From the NCBI RefSeq assembly GCF_965638725.1, contig NC_134963.1, forward strand, positions 6,455,501 to 6,519,500: DNA of 64,000 bases, written 5' to 3'. The first letter of the stretch is position 1; every line of letters begins with the position of its first letter. The notes under the pieces were generated by a model. That model was given only the letters and a program-made list of their open reading frames with translations. It did no database searches and had not been told where the DNA came from. Origin of the DNA: Aptenodytes patagonicus (taxonomy: Eukaryota > Chordata > Aves > Sphenisciformes > Spheniscidae). The translations under genes were made by a program, and so were the position numbers. Shown here piece after piece: positions 1 through 25,256 of the stretch.

Positions 1-964
1 AGCTGCTGCGTTGGCAGCACATTAGCAAGATGGGATTGTGGGTGGGATGGCAGAGCCCACCCAGGGCTGCCTTCCCCTTGCAAAGGCGTAAGCTTGGCTA
101 ATCGAGGCAGAAATTATCAAGTCGAGGTTTCCTCGCAGCCAAGCATGGTTTTGGCGGCGCTTCAGCCTTTACACAGCAGCAGAGCAGAGCTGGAGGCAGC
201 GTGCCCGGCTCTCACCATCTGTTCGGATGACTACAGGCTCTGGTGGTGTTTCCAGGCTGTGTTTTTGGTGTGGGGTTGGGTTGGGTTGGGGTTTTTTTTC
301 CCTCCTGATGGGAGGGGCAGTTGCAGTACAGGCTGTTTTGCAGCTCTGGGTTTAATATTGAAAAGAGCCGACATGACGGGGGTTTATTCCACCGAAGCCG
401 GTGCCAGTGTGCAGCAGTTGTAGTTGGGAAAGCACAGTGGTAAATCCACTAGGACCATATCCCGGCAGGGAACAGCCGTATCAGCTGCCAAATGGTTGTC
501 TAGAAAGGTCCAGCCTGAAGCTGCTCTGTGTTTGAGGAGTGTGCTAGGGAACGAGCCGGCTGCCCTCGGGAGCTGGTGCGATGTGCTGCCCTACGTGGAC
601 TCTGTTCAGCCATTGGGTTGGGGAGCTGCTGGTCTTGAGCAAACGGAGATAGGTGGAGGCTTCTGGTGGAAGTTTGGGTCATGTATCACCTGGTGCACGT
701 CTTCTCTTCCCAATCTGTTTCCTTCTTCTGTTCCCCTCTGGGTCTACCCCTGCACAAACCTCTTTAGACGCCCTTTCCCTGGATATGCCCATATATCCCC
801 TCTCTACACTGCATAGGGGGAAAAGCTTTGTTTTTCTGTGTCTGATGACTGTAGTTAATGTCAGATGATAGACTTGGGAATACTTCAACCATTCTCCTTA
901 CAAGTCACACCGATTGCCTTTTCCATCACATGGGAGGGTCTCACTGTTGCCTCTTCCCTTCCAG
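1..964 (+). other. ABCB9: ABCB9 intron at the left edge of the window
   Basis: I find no exon in this stretch. It ends with a pyrimidine-rich tract and an AG acceptor at 963-964, directly before the first recognisable ABCB9 exon. The earlier exons, which encode the transmembrane helices, must lie to the left of the window. A GGGTT-rich run sits at 271-299. Open frames here have no splice context or recognisable protein similarity. Confidence 0.7.
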
Positions 965-3900
965 TCTGTCGGCTCCGTCTACAGCGGCCTGATGCAGGGA
1001 GTGGGAGCTGCCGAGAAGGTGTTCGAGTTCATCGACCGCAAGCCAACGATGGTGAACGACGGGTCCCTGGCCCCAGACCACGTGGACGGGAAGGTGGAGT
1101 TCAGAAACGTGACGTTTTCCTACCGCACTCGCTCTGCAACGCAGGTCCTCCAGGTGAGCCCCGCAGGCGCAGAGCGCTCCCTGCCGCAAGGCACCACGCG
1201 CTGCTTCTCCATCACAGCAATAACTGATCCCCAGCCCGTGGGAAATGTCAGCTGCCCTTTTGGAGATGCGTAAAGGCAGGCTCGACGGCATGCTGGAAAA
1301 CAGATTATAAGGAACAGTGGGTGTTTAGGGCCAGCCCTCCTTACAAGGAATGAGATTTATTAATAAAACCCTTGTTCCCCGCTCAGGCATTAAACATGTC
1401 AGCATGGTACAGGGCTTTGTGCCAAGCTCTCTCAGACTCTTTCCATGGGAGAGGGGCTGGGGTCATGGGGCAGGGGGAGACAGCAAAGGGGTTAGTTTGC
1501 TTTGCAGTTTTTAGAGGTCCTGCTACATCAGCAGGCAAATTTGAAGCAATTTTGGAGGCTTCTTGCTTCCCCAGAGCCAGGAGAGGTGGCTGATGTGGCA
1601 TGTCACCAAGGTGGAGGGTCACCGTGGCCAGATTTCGGCTACCTTTCTTGCATAGTGCCCGAGTCACTGCCCCGGGAGCCTGGGAAAAGCCAGGACCTGA
1701 GCATGCTCTCCCATCCCTGTTGCAGAATGTGTCCTTCACCTTGCACCCCGGCAAAGTGACAGCGCTGGTGGGTCCTTCAGGGAGCGGGAAGAGCTCCTGT
1801 GTCAACATCCTGGAGAACTTCTACCCTCTGCAAGACGGGCAGGTGCTGCTGGACGGGCGTCCCATTAACATGTACGATCACAAGTACCTGCACTCAGTGG
1901 TACGAGCGACTGATACGTGTATTCTAGCTATCGCCTGCCGTGATCAGAGGGGATGGATGGTAGCGTTGCATGTTGCTTTGGATTTGATCTGGCAACTTCT
2001 GAAATGTCCAGAAAGATAGAGGCTGGAAGTGGTCCAGGAAACGAATTCAGATAATTTGTGGGGGCGGAAGGGAAAGGGATGGAGAGTGGTTTCATGGGGA
2101 GGGGGAAGTCTTCCAAAAACAGAACAAGAAACATGTTTTGTTTTGTATTTTTTGGCCAACGCAGTAGAAATATGTTTTTGGTTATTGTATTAATTATCAT
2201 CTAAATTGGGTTTGGAAAAAAGTGTTTTGCATTCCTCCAGCACTTTCTACCTTAAGACCTTAAAGTAATTCTCAGCTAATGGGGAGTTAAACCTCTCAGG
2301 ATCCTGGCAGCAGCTGGAGCACCGGAGGGGCTGGGTGGTTTGCCCAGGAGAGGGGTCAAGGCCCCTCAGCTCTTGTCTGTGTGTCAGCACAGATCAGCCT
2401 TCATGTCCTCTGCAAGTAACTGCCTTCTTTGTTTGCCCCCAGAGCAAATGGCCTCACCAGTCAGCAGGAAAACCCAAAAACAATTGATCAGAGACAGGCT
2501 GGAAAACCAAAGTCAGTGTGACTAATTTACATTCCCTGCCCGTACCGAGCGAAAATTAAAAGACAAGCAAGCCTTTCAGTTTAAAAAGCCTGGTGCGGTG
2601 TTAGGAGCATGGGGAGAAGTCAATTAAAATATGACTGTGTCCCGCTGGCTCTCTTCATGCCCAGTTCTGAGCAATAATTTGGAGGGTTCAATTTATTTCA
2701 ATATTGAGTGACAAAGCAGGCTGAATGTGAGAGTGAACAGCAACGGCCGTAAGGTAGGACAGGGAGGCTGTTGCTAAGCAATTAAGGAATTGCAGCAGCT
2801 ATGTCCGTAACTTGCTAATTTTGGATTAAAAGATGCAGGAGGGCTCATTCACGTGGCCCAAGTGTGATTACTGGCCTTGAATGGAAAATCAGCGAGGCCC
2901 TGTGAGAGGATCTCTCCAGCCTGCCTTGACCCAGCCACTGGTTTCCCATACTGGGAAAAGCAAACAGTGATGGGAATGGGGGTCTGGAGCAAAAACGCAG
3001 CAGGGTCTTGGAGGGGGAAGCCCGTCCCAGATGTCAGTGTACCAGCATTGCATCGGTTTTCTTTCCTGCAAAATGGCTTCCCAGCAGACGATGCAAACTG
3101 GGCTGGGGCTGCCACTGGGCACCCTGTCGTTAGCATCCTCACTGGAAGCTCACATTGAGGCACTTCTTTATCTTGGTTTAATGGTGAGGCTCTGCCCGCT
3201 TGAGTCCTTACCCAGCAGGAACAAATGCCGATGATCCGACACACCGGCCGGCGCGTCTTCTGCTCCCGACCCCCTGCTCTTCCCTTCCTTTGTGCAGATC
3301 TCCCTGGTGAGCCAAGAGCCGGTGCTGTTCGCCCGCTCTATTGCAGATAATATTTCTTACGGCTTAACTTCAGCCTCCTTTGAGTCGGTTGTTCAGGCTG
3401 CCCAGAAGGCCAACGCGCACACCTTCATCACGGAGTTACAAGACGGCTACCACACAGGTACCAAAATCCCTCCATTTGCACTTGAAAGCATTTTGTGCCT
3501 AGGGAAGGCAGAACCTCTCCCCTCGGGTGGAAAGTCAGGCAGGTAGTGACGGACACAAATCCGTGGCAGCTCGGAGGCACTGCAGAGGCGGTTACATGGA
3601 GAGGTGCAGCACCCTGGCTGCCTTTTGGGGTGGCTGAGCTGTCGCAGGATTTCTGAGCCCATCCCGGGAGAGCATTTCTGCCGCTGCTCTGTGGCAGCGG
3701 GGTGAGCGTCCCCCATCCCATCCGGACCAGTCTGGCTCCCGGTGCCTGGCAATGTTACGGAGATGCGGCACTGGTAGTCTCGCCGTTTTTCAGTGCAGTG
3801 ATCAGGAGGAAAGCCCAGAACCCAAGCAGTTAGCTGTGTACCACCCCGCCTGCACAGGAAGAAAATAAACCTGCAATAAATCCATAGTAACAAAAGCTGA

Positions 3901-6033
3901 TGCGTTTGTGACAGTGGGAGTTTGTGAGGAGGCAGGTCAGACTGATGATGGTTTGTGTTTATGGGAGCCAGCAGAGAGGTCCCGGTTTCCCCTCCTGCTG
4001 CCTCGGTTGCACACCCTCCAGAGCCCAACTTGCAGGGAGAGATGGCGGCGATGCAGCTGCATGGGCCAGGGCAGGAGGGGGGGCTCGGCGTTTGGATCAT
4101 CTCCCAGGCTCAGGGACTTCTCTGCATTGTTTCCATGAGCATCAGTGCCTCAGACCTTGGGGCAATAGTGGAGAACTTGCTGCTGGAGGGAAAGACTGCA
4201 GCCTCAGGGATGTGTTAACTCATTTAAACTGCTCTGCCGAGTGAGCAGAAGCAGAAGTGTTTACCTGGTCTTTGCTTCAAACCATGACACCATCCTGATG
4301 CTGCTGGCTGGGAGCTGAACTTCATGGCAGCTCTTGATTTTTATTTTGACCCTTTCCTCTCTCTCGACCCAACAGAGGCAGGTGAAAAAGGAGCCCAGCT
4401 GTCAGGTGGCCAGAAGCAGAGAGTGGCAATTGCCAGGGCCTTGATCCGAGCTCCCCCCATCCTAATCCTGGATGAAGCCACAAGCGCGCTGGATGCGGAG
4501 AGTGAACATGCGGTGAGTAGGTGACTCGGGTGTCTGGGCCAAAGAGGCAATCTGCGTTTGGAGGAAAGACTGTAGCTCCAATTTCCAGCCTATGGACAAG
4601 CTTAGTCTTGGCATGGTGCAATCAGAGGTTTGGGTAAGACGCTAATTCCTGAGCAGGAATTTGCTTCCAACACTGCTGTAGCCACCAAGAAGAGAATAAT
4701 CCTGTGCTCACAGCAGCCAATGCCTGACAAACCTGATGAGATAGGGATCTCTGCCAATTTTTGAAATGTGAAAAGTGTTAATTGGCATACAGCAGCACCG
4801 TGGAGCTTTTTAGGACAGGATACGGAGGAAGACCCTAAAAAATGGAACTGCAGCAGGCAGAGTAGGACTGCCCGAGCTAAAATCCCAGCTGAGGCACCAA
4901 AGAAACCACACTGGCAGGAAAGGCCCTGAGCTTTCTGTGAATTGAGCTGGGTTTATCTGGCTGGGATGTTATGACCAAACACCTCTACCACTAGCAGTTT
5001 GGCCTCACTGGTTTAATGACATGAGGGAAAGCTAGTTCAAGGTTGAGGTGTGAGGACATGTCTCCCGGTCCTGGAGGATGAGCGCTGCTGGCCCACAGTG
5101 TGGGGCAGCGTGAGCATCTGACCTTGGAGCAGCTCATGGGCTTGCAGGTCCTCAGCCACGTCTGTGGTATCTGATGCCAGCCAGAGGCTGGTTTTGGCTA
5201 GCCAGGGGTGTCAGTGTGGCATGTGGCCTGGTGGCCATCTGCCTGTCTTTAGACCTTAGTGCCATTGTCTGGCTCTTGGCTAGAAAACAACTCTCTCTTG
5301 CTTTGCCTTGATACACCCAGGAAATAGCCCTGCTTTTCTGAGCAGCTGCATTTACCGGGTATTGGCCTTCTGCAGTCCATGCCAACACCACGTGGCCTCC
5401 AAATTTGGGGCCCAGCTCTAATAAGAACCCAGCTTGCAGGGTCAGACCTGGCAGTGTATGTGTGCGTACCGCACCTGCAGGCTGGCTGGACTGAGACGGC
5501 CTTTGGGGCCGCACAGCGAGAGCTGGGATGGACATGCTGGTGCTGGTAGTGCTGCAGGGAGCCTTGTGTCCTCTGTGTAGCCAGAGGAGAGCAAACCTCC
5601 CATCCAGAGGTTTCTTAACAGACCACAAAGCTGCTGTTCTTCCTTCCAAAGCGGAGCCAGCGACGCTCGGGCACTAACGTCTTTTCCTCCTGCGCAGATT
5701 CAGCAGGCGATTTACGGCGACTTGCAGAACCACACGGTGCTTGTCATAGCTCACAGGCTGAGCACTGTCGAGAAGGCACACAACATCATTGTGCTGGACA
5801 AGGGCCACGTGGTGCAGCAGGGCTCGCACAAGGAGCTGATGGAAGAAGGAGGCCTTTATTCCAAGCTGGTGCAGAGACAGATCCTGGGGCTGGAGGGGGG
5901 CGGCGCGGACAGTCGCCAACCCGCAGCCCGGGGGGATTCAGCAAAGGCGCCCAGCGGGCTGGAGGAAGAGTTCAGGATAGACCATTCCCCGCCGGCCGTG
6001 GCACAGGACGATTACAACACGGCTCACAAGTAA
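965..6033 (+). CDS. ABCB9: ABCB9 (TAPL) lysosomal peptide transporter, last five coding exons (partial)
   Basis: Coding exons are 965-1153, 1726-1899, 3298-3457, 4376-4512 and 5698-6033; every join has GT-AG ends and matching phase. They encode about 331 C-terminal residues of a protein that is about 770 long in mammals. The first exon begins [20 protein letters not shown], the linker after the last membrane helix. The ATP-binding domain is complete: Walker [10 protein letters not shown] in exon 2, Q-loop region SLVSQEP in exon 3, signature LSGGQ and Walker [12 protein letters not shown] in exon 4, and switch histidine VIAHRLST in exon 5. ABCB9 is a half-transporter that works as a homodimer and moves cytosolic peptides into lysosomes. 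The tail after QRQILGLE is glycine-rich and acidic, and looks poorly conserved. No lesion is seen, so the gene looks functional. Confidence 0.96.
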
Positions 6034-7480
6034 GAACGGCGAGGGCCGGCGCTCGAGACGCTTGCTGGGACGCCGAGACAGGAGGCGGCTTGCCGACGGG
6101 CTCGCGCGCTGCAGAACGACGCCCGTTTGCTCACCCCGCGCGCGTCACACACCCGTGCACACACAAACACACACTGCAGAGCTTCCTGCATTATGGTCCG
6201 GCGGGCAGATGCCGGCTGGTTAAACAGGGAAACGGATTTATTCCAGGGAGTTGGGTCTTTAGCAATTCCCAGCGTTTCTACTGGGTTTCTTTTCTTACTA
6301 CCAGTAATTCCTCTCAACTGGGACTTTTCTCCCATTGATACGCATGTGTAACTGCTATTAACTGTAATGGATGTTAAATGCATGCATGGAGGGGAAGACT
6401 GAAAACCCCTTCAGGAATTTTGGCGGGTGGCTTTTGTGGCTGGATAGAAAAACACTGACTGTAAAACAAGGTCCTGCTCCCGCTTTCGATCTATGGGGCC
6501 AATCCAAAGTCTGCTGAAGTCTGTAGGGAGCTCCCTTGGGCTTCGGTGAAAACTGGATCACTTCCACGGGGCTGAATGCCGGGAGAGTTTTGCACTGAGT
6601 GCCTGCAGGCTCAGGCTCACTACCATTGCTGCTGAGCTTGTATCATGTAGTAACCATCCTTGCTGGAACGAGCCAGGGGACCGAGAGGCAGATGTTGCTT
6701 TCAGATTTGCTCTTGGTGCTTGGTGGGTGTTTGTTTTTAAGGATGAAAAGTTTTACCATAATTGAGTTAGGTTTTGGGTTTCGGGTTTTTTTTGGTTTGG
6801 GTTTGGGGTTGGGTTTTTTTTTTTTTAATATATTTGCGTGCACTGTGCAATGTCTGTCTGGCTCCAGCATCCACTGAAAATTGGTCTGTTATTTCAGAAT
6901 TTTTTTTAACTCGCAATCCCGGTGCTGGTTTGAAAAAAACACTACTAAAGACAGGCATAAAATACTAAAAGACAGCACTTTATAAATCCCACCAAAGCTT
7001 TGTTCAGCTTCAGGCCATGCTAGCGACTTCACTGCATGGGAAATCCATACAGTCACTCTCCTTGGAGTCCGACTTCAGCTGCCTGAACTTTAAAATGTGT
7101 TTCTTTGAATATTATTTATTAACTTACTTTTAGTATGACGGATAGAAAGAAATACATTGCTCCCAGCCCTTTTGGGTCATGGCTCTGGCTTAGTAGTGTT
7201 ATCCTGCCATAGACTGGTGAAGAAACCTATGCAGCCAGGCACGTGCTATTGGAAAAATAGCATTTATATGGGGAAGACTGACCAGACTGTGCATAGTTAA
7301 GAAATAATCTCAAGCACTTTAGCTCTCATGTTTTCCAATATTTGAATGCTGCTGTGTTTTACTTTTGGGCAGTTTTGCATTTTTGTTGTTGGCGATGTTT
7401 TGTTTTCATTTAGTGATGTTTTACAAACTCTTTAGTGTCCTTGAGGAGGGATGCTCAAAAAATAAAATACTACCTCTGCC
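6034..7480 (+). other. ABCB9: ABCB9 3' UTR with polyadenylation signal
   Basis: Non-coding sequence follows the TAA stop. The first good AATAAA hexamer on this strand that fits a transcript end is at 7461-7466, which gives a 3' UTR of about 1.4 kb. A G/T-rich tract at 6773-6827 consists of degenerate GGGTTT units. The exact cleavage site is inferred. Confidence 0.55.
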
Positions 7481-10400
7481 ACTCAACATCGAGCCAATCT
7501 AGTGGGGGTGTTTTTTGCATTCATGGTTTTCAAGGTAACGTTCATCTGGGATGATGGCAGAATACAGCTGCACACTGCACGTGTTCTGGCTCCCTTGCAG
7601 GGAATGACAAGAAGAACCTACAGAGAATTAGGTATGTAAAAGACTTCAGCATCTGATAATGGCTGTGAGCCATAGCAGTAGGTATAACCTGTTTAAGAAC
7701 TTGTTTTCACCCCGGATCCCATCCGGTAGTCGTCTCGCACGGAAGGGCAGGCAGTCTAACCCGTTCTCAAAGCACAGTGCTTCTTGACTGGAATCTTTTC
7801 AGCTGCTTGCTTTTGTGATATGATAAAAATCTGTGCCGCGGAAGAACGAGAGCTCTCTGTCTTATCGCCCTCCACTTAGGAAACCTCTGTCGCGCTCTGA
7901 ACTCCTCAGTTCACCACTCCAGTAAATGGCCAGTACATTCCTGCTTGATGAAAATTTGCACTGTGGGTATGAAGAGGTTGGGGGTTCCACCCAGCGCCAG
8001 AGGGCAAGTGATTAATTCTGCATTTTTACCAGTACCTGTGAGCCGAATGTGGCCAGCGGTTCATAAAAGTGAAATTAATTTCTGCTTAATTGAAAAACTG
8101 GGGAAAAAAAAAATTGGGTCACCTGGGAGCTAGGGAAGCTGACTCACCCTGGGAAGTGCTCGTAGGACAATGCTCGTTAGTATGAGAGATGCCAGAAAAG
8201 CAAATTTGATTGTATCATGGGTGTCCCTCCCAGACAGTGCTGCAAAAAGGGGAATTGGAAGATACAATTGGATTAATTTTATTGCAAAGACTACAGTGAA
8301 TTTCAGGGAGGGAGCCCTGCTTCCCAAGCCTGTTGTGATGATAATCCCAGCATTGTACTCCCAGGTCAGGTCCAAACAGCTTCAACTGAAATGGCACATT
8401 GGAAACAGCAGATTGTCTCTGCTGGTGGCACCAGTCCAAGCTGATAACAGAGCCCGACTTTGTTCATTGCCACAGGTGCTGAATTCTCTCTTTTGTATCC
8501 AGATAACTCAAGGCTACTTTTCCACTGAGCCTTACATCTCGCGGCTTGAACAAGTTCCATTGTGCTGTTGGTGTATGACAAGTGGATCTGCCTGTATGCT
8601 AAAGTCATGAGGGTTTTCTTATGGCCTGGAAGCCTGGTGGGAGCTCCACACACCACCAGGGATCCGGCAGTATTCATCTAATGCAGACATTTCTGCTGGC
8701 CCAGTACAAACCCTGCGACTGTACAGAAAACCCTGCTTTTCAAAATCGTTCCAACTGTGACTTCTTTTTGAAGTGAAAACCAGGGTCAGAGATGCCCGTT
8801 AGCCAACCTAAGCCTGGCGGTGAAGATGAGCTTAACCCAGTGCAGCAGTGGGAATTGCTCCAGTGCTGGAATACAAGCCAACTCCTGGAGCTGCCTTGTC
8901 CCTTGAGCCTCACTGCCTGTGGGCAGTCTCTGTTTTTCAGGCTTTGCTCCTGGAAGCAAAGCCACTGTTCCCTCTGAAACCCTGAACTGTAGTATTTTGT
9001 GGCTGTGGGTTTGCCCAGAGTTGACATTTACACGGGAACGTGAACAAGATCTGTTCAGGAGCTTCTCAATTACAGCCATGCAGATAAAAAGTTTCTTCTC
9101 CTCAAAAGGAAGAGTCTTCTCTGCAGGGAACTCAGATGGGTTTATCTGAAACCTTAACTCAGGGCTTGAAGACTGTCATGGCAGAGTTGGGAGCAACTAG
9201 GCATTTGAAAGCACAATTGATTACACAGGTTGACTGCATATTCCACAGCAGGTTGTTTTCCTCACTATTAATAAGCTCTAACCATTCCCTGTAATAGGTA
9301 TAACCACAGCTTTATTTGATTTAAACATTGGAGAACCCTATCCAAGATGAAGTTCAAGAGTAGATCCTACAGTCCTAGCGATTCCCCAAGGACATGTATT
9401 TACCCCCGTACCTTTGCACAGACAAGGTATGTGGCTGACTGACCCAGTAAATGAGAACACAGTGTAATGGAAAAAACACAGCTGTGTTTATTCCAACAAC
9501 TTGTCTCCCAGTGCATCAACCTCTGCCTCAATAAGCAACTGTGTTTGTTTCAGTGGCTGCGCTTTCTAGGCCTTCAGCAGGTCTGGAAATACCACAAGCA
9601 AACAGACAAGAGTGGTTCTAGCTGAGGCTCAGAGACGCGTCTTAGTCTGGGGAGGAAAAACAGTATCTGCCTTTTCTACTCTAGCTTCACTGTGAGCTTA
9701 AAGCAAAGGAAGTATTTGCAGGTGTATAAACCTGCTCCTCTTCTCATGCCTGTGGCTCCCTGAAAGAAAGGGGAGAAGTACTAACAATTAATTCTTGCTC
9801 TCTCAAACAGCAGGACCACTGTTCTCTCTCAAACGGGACCACTGTTTCTCTCCCAGGATTCTGAACACACAGGTCATTTTCATGTGTGAAGGAATCTAGA
9901 TTATGAAATCTAAACAGAAGTATGGACTGTCATTAGTATATAGAATGAAATTAAATTGCAAATAAGCCTGAAAACTTATCTGTCCATTGAGCAACCAGAC
10001 TAATAAGGGTTAATAAATGCCAAAGATTAGACTTGCAAATTCAGTCTCATAACTAACCAGTTTTTCCAGGAAAAGAAGTTGTTGTGAAGGTGACTTGCAA
10101 AATGTCTAAATCTAATAAATATGCATGGGTACAGTGCTACTGACCGTAAAAGGATATGAGGTGACAGAAGGAAATCCAGGATCAAGTTTAGAAAGAAAAA
10201 AAATCTTACATCTAATTTAAACTAGGCCGGATGCCAGTTCTCCCCAAGACTGAAGCCTGACTCCTTATTCACCGTGACATGGTTTCCACTGTAATCTTCC
10301 CATTTTTTTTGTTCCATTTCTCCTGTAATAAGTACGCTTCTGTACTTTGCCTGCTTACACTTTTAATGTTCATGAATACTGTCACCCTTCAAAAGGATTT

Positions 10401-11387
10401 TAGCAAAGGCAAACAGGAACCAGGGCTTGGTAGCTGATAAATCTCAGCCTGCAGCAGTGCAATATTTGATAATCCCTGTAGCCTAAAATCCTAGTTTATC
10501 TGCAATCCTTCATATTCCATCCAAGTGATGTGCCGTCACAAAACCTTTATCTTTCATGAAAACTACTGAATGGAAAGGCACCTTCCTAGCTGTCCAAGTA
10601 GAATATATAATTATACAAAAGCAGCTGACCCCTATCTTGTCTCTCAACCTCAGCTGCTTTTCTGGCCAAACTTGAGAACTCAATCACATGCAGATGCTGA
10701 TCAAAGTACTCAAAAGCAGACCAGATGTTTAATATAGACACTCCTCTCCAACATCCCCAGAACCCAAACATATCTACATAGGGAGAAGTGGTATTCTTAA
10801 TATATGTTGTACCTGAGCACAAATGAGTTATGTTCATTTGTGCATTTTGTGAGGACTTCATTGTTCTGCGACTTCTAACTTTAATACAGATTTCCGTTGA
10901 CTAATTCAAATAATCCATTCCTTGATGTCTAGAACAGGGAACTTCCATCAAACCCATGCAACATAAACAAAATTAGATAGTTACGGAAAAGCTCCTTAGA
11001 AGGTCACTGTAAACCATCTTTCCTGACAGCATATTGACAGTACAATTATTATCATACTGTAGTGCCCTTCACCAGAAGTACTCACCCAGAGTACTTCTAC
11101 AAGCATTATTCAGTGTGAACTTCTCCTCTCCACTCTCAGTCTGGGATTGAGCAGTTATTATTATACCTCTTTTTAAGCAAAAGGCACTATGGTTGAGGGA
11201 AGCTGAGAACTCCGCTCAGGATCACACAGAAAGGCAGTGGTAAAACTAGATTTACAACATGAAGCTGAGTCAGACTCTTCTAAACCACGCTCCCCCCGCA
11301 CCACTTATTTAGCTATGCTATGAAGTTAAAATCATTAACGTTCTTGGGAAGAAAGGGCTTCTTTTAATCCCTCAACTAATTCCTCTA

Positions 11388-11429
<42 letters not shown>

Positions 11430-12800
11430 TGTGTGTATGCATGTGCAGATTTACGATCTGGTTTAACACAAGGGTGTAACTCTTTTTGATGGGCATGTGC
11501 AAATACGGTGTATGATATCATGTTGGCATGGCAACTATCTACTGGTTTTAAATAACAAGGTCAGGCTGTAGTGGCCGTGCAAACCCATGCCACTGCCACG
11601 GTGTACAGCCGCTTACTCATCTGTGCTCCGAGCAGAGCACCCCACACAAGGAGTTCAGCACATACCACAGCAACGGGCAGGTGCACTGACGTGGATCGGC
11701 AGACACATGCCTGTATCGCTAATCACCTTCTCCCCACCCTAAGCAAGCTCAGCTCTGCTTCCTGCTGCACAAACATCTTGCTCTTACCTGCCTCAATACA
11801 CTCGGTTGGCATCATGGTCGTACAGTAGCTTTGCACTAAGCAGCCAGAAGGCCAGGAAGCCTTCCTCTAGCAGTGTCACGTTGTTGGTCTTTACTTCCTT
11901 TGGATAATAAGGAGGGAGGGGGCTTTTGGCAGGGTGAGAGGCATGGAGAGCTGAGTTTAGTTATAGGACAAAGGAACAAAGATATAGCTGTCGTGTCTTC
12001 ATTCAGTTCTGCCAGGAAGTACCAGGTCACTTCCGGAATATAACATCATTACATTTTAATAGCATTACATCAGAGATTGATTCAGCTCTCTATATTGATT
12101 TTTTTTTTTTCCCCCCCCTAGTTAGATCAAAAATGTCAACTACAAAAGACAATGACCACATGGCCATTCCCTACCATGTTCCTTTGGCTCATGTGCTCGT
12201 CCTGGTTCTCTCTCTGGTGTTACACACACGGAAACAAGCACACCCACACCCACGATCCCTTAGCTACAAAAGCAGGCCAGGAAGGTGGTGCATGCCTGGA
12301 GATGCATACAACTTAGGCTATGTTAACACAATTAATTATTTCCAGGCATAATTGTCTTTATCAGCTACGCCAACATCAGTAGTAATTGGGGAGCTACTGC
12401 TCCAAAGTGTTACCACAGAGTGCCTAGTAAAGTGTTGGTGACTTAATAGATATAAATCAGAAGAACAAAATGTAGCTGTGAAGTTTTAATTGATGCAGAG
12501 CTTTTGCCACACTACATTTCAAAAGTATTTAAATTCACCATAAAACACCTCTTTGATAGATCATTTCTTGACCTTCACTCTTGAAGAAGAAAGTGCTGAA
12601 GATGGACAAAAAAGACCTAGCACCAAAGCTTGGCAAGATATGATTTTTAGCTGTTTTTAACCTAAACAGGTATTCAGCCTAGGCTTGAGAACAATAATGC
12701 AGTCACTCTTTCGAGATTTACTGCAGCCAAGTCCCAACCTGGTAAGGAAGTGCGAGTTAAGTAATTCTACTGATTTTCCTTCCTAATTTACAGCTGTGCA
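7481..12800. other. Intergenic region between ABCB9 and VPS37B
   Basis: No exon, RNA gene or recognisable transposon was found on either strand. Open frames are short, have no splice context and resemble no family I know. The only clear structure is a GT microsatellite at 11391-11445. Base composition changes sharply near 12840, where the VPS37B CpG island begins. Confidence 0.6.
11391..11445. repeat. GT dinucleotide microsatellite
   Basis: About fifteen uninterrupted GT units (11391-11420) run into an imperfect AT/GT stretch. This is an ordinary simple repeat in intergenic DNA and is likely polymorphic in length. Confidence 0.9.
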
Positions 12801-13659
12801 GTTACCAACAGAAGGAGATACTTCCAGGCAGGAGCACTGTAACTGGCTCTACCTGCTGCTGACGGGAAGGCTCGGAGCTCAGCTCCCCGCGTCTTGCAGG
12901 CCGCAGGACAGAGCCCGCTCCCCGCGCCGGTCTGTGGAACGAAACCGCCGAGCCCCGGCCGTCCCAGCGAGCCCTCCGACCCCTCGGCTGTTCCAACAGC
13001 CGCCATCCCTCGGGACACCGAGGGCCTCGAGCACCCGGCCGGCGTCACATGAGCGAGGCAGACAAAGCACGCTCTGTGAGGGGCTCCGCAGGCCGACGCT
13101 GAGGCCCGGCGTCTTTAGGAAACGCCGCTCGGCCTCTCCCAGCGGGCAGCCTTCCCCGGGCCAGGCACCGCCTCCCCGGGACCCTTCTCCTGCCCCGCTT
13201 CGGCCCGGGGGCTGGAGGCCTGGTGCGCTGTGAGCCCATGGTGGGCTTCGTCCAACGCAGAGACCCCCGCGTGGGCTCCCCTATAGCCCCCCAGCCTCCC
13301 CCTCTCCCCACGGCCCGGCTCGCCCCGGGCGCCCCCGGATCCCCTCAGGCCTCATCCCCCGGCAGCCGCCCGCCACCCCCTTGGGCACCCTCCTCCCCTC
13401 AGGCGCGGGGACCCCCCCGCCCCTAGCCCCCTTTGGTACCGCCCGCCACCGCGCCCCAGTGCCCCCCCCCCCCCCCCGCACCGCCCAGGCCCCTCGGTAC
13501 GCCCCGCCCCGCGCGCTGCCGCCCCGCCCCCCCCAGCAGGGGGCGCCGAGGGCGGTGCCCACCCCGGGCCGGGGCGACACCGCCGCGGCACTTCCGGTTG
13601 GCGGCGGCGGGAGCGGGAGCGGGGCCGGGGGGAGCCGGGCCGGGCCGGGCCGCGCCGGG

Positions 13660-25256
<11,597 letters not shown>

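Noticed and set aside
11391-11445. GT repeat considered as a regulatory Z-DNA element
   Set aside because: It lies in intergenic DNA about 2 kb from the nearest promoter. An ordinary microsatellite is the simpler reading.
12796-13426. Open frames upstream of VPS37B on both strands
   Set aside because: GC-rich promoter DNA with Pro/Arg/Ala-rich translations, no splice logic and no similarity to a known family.
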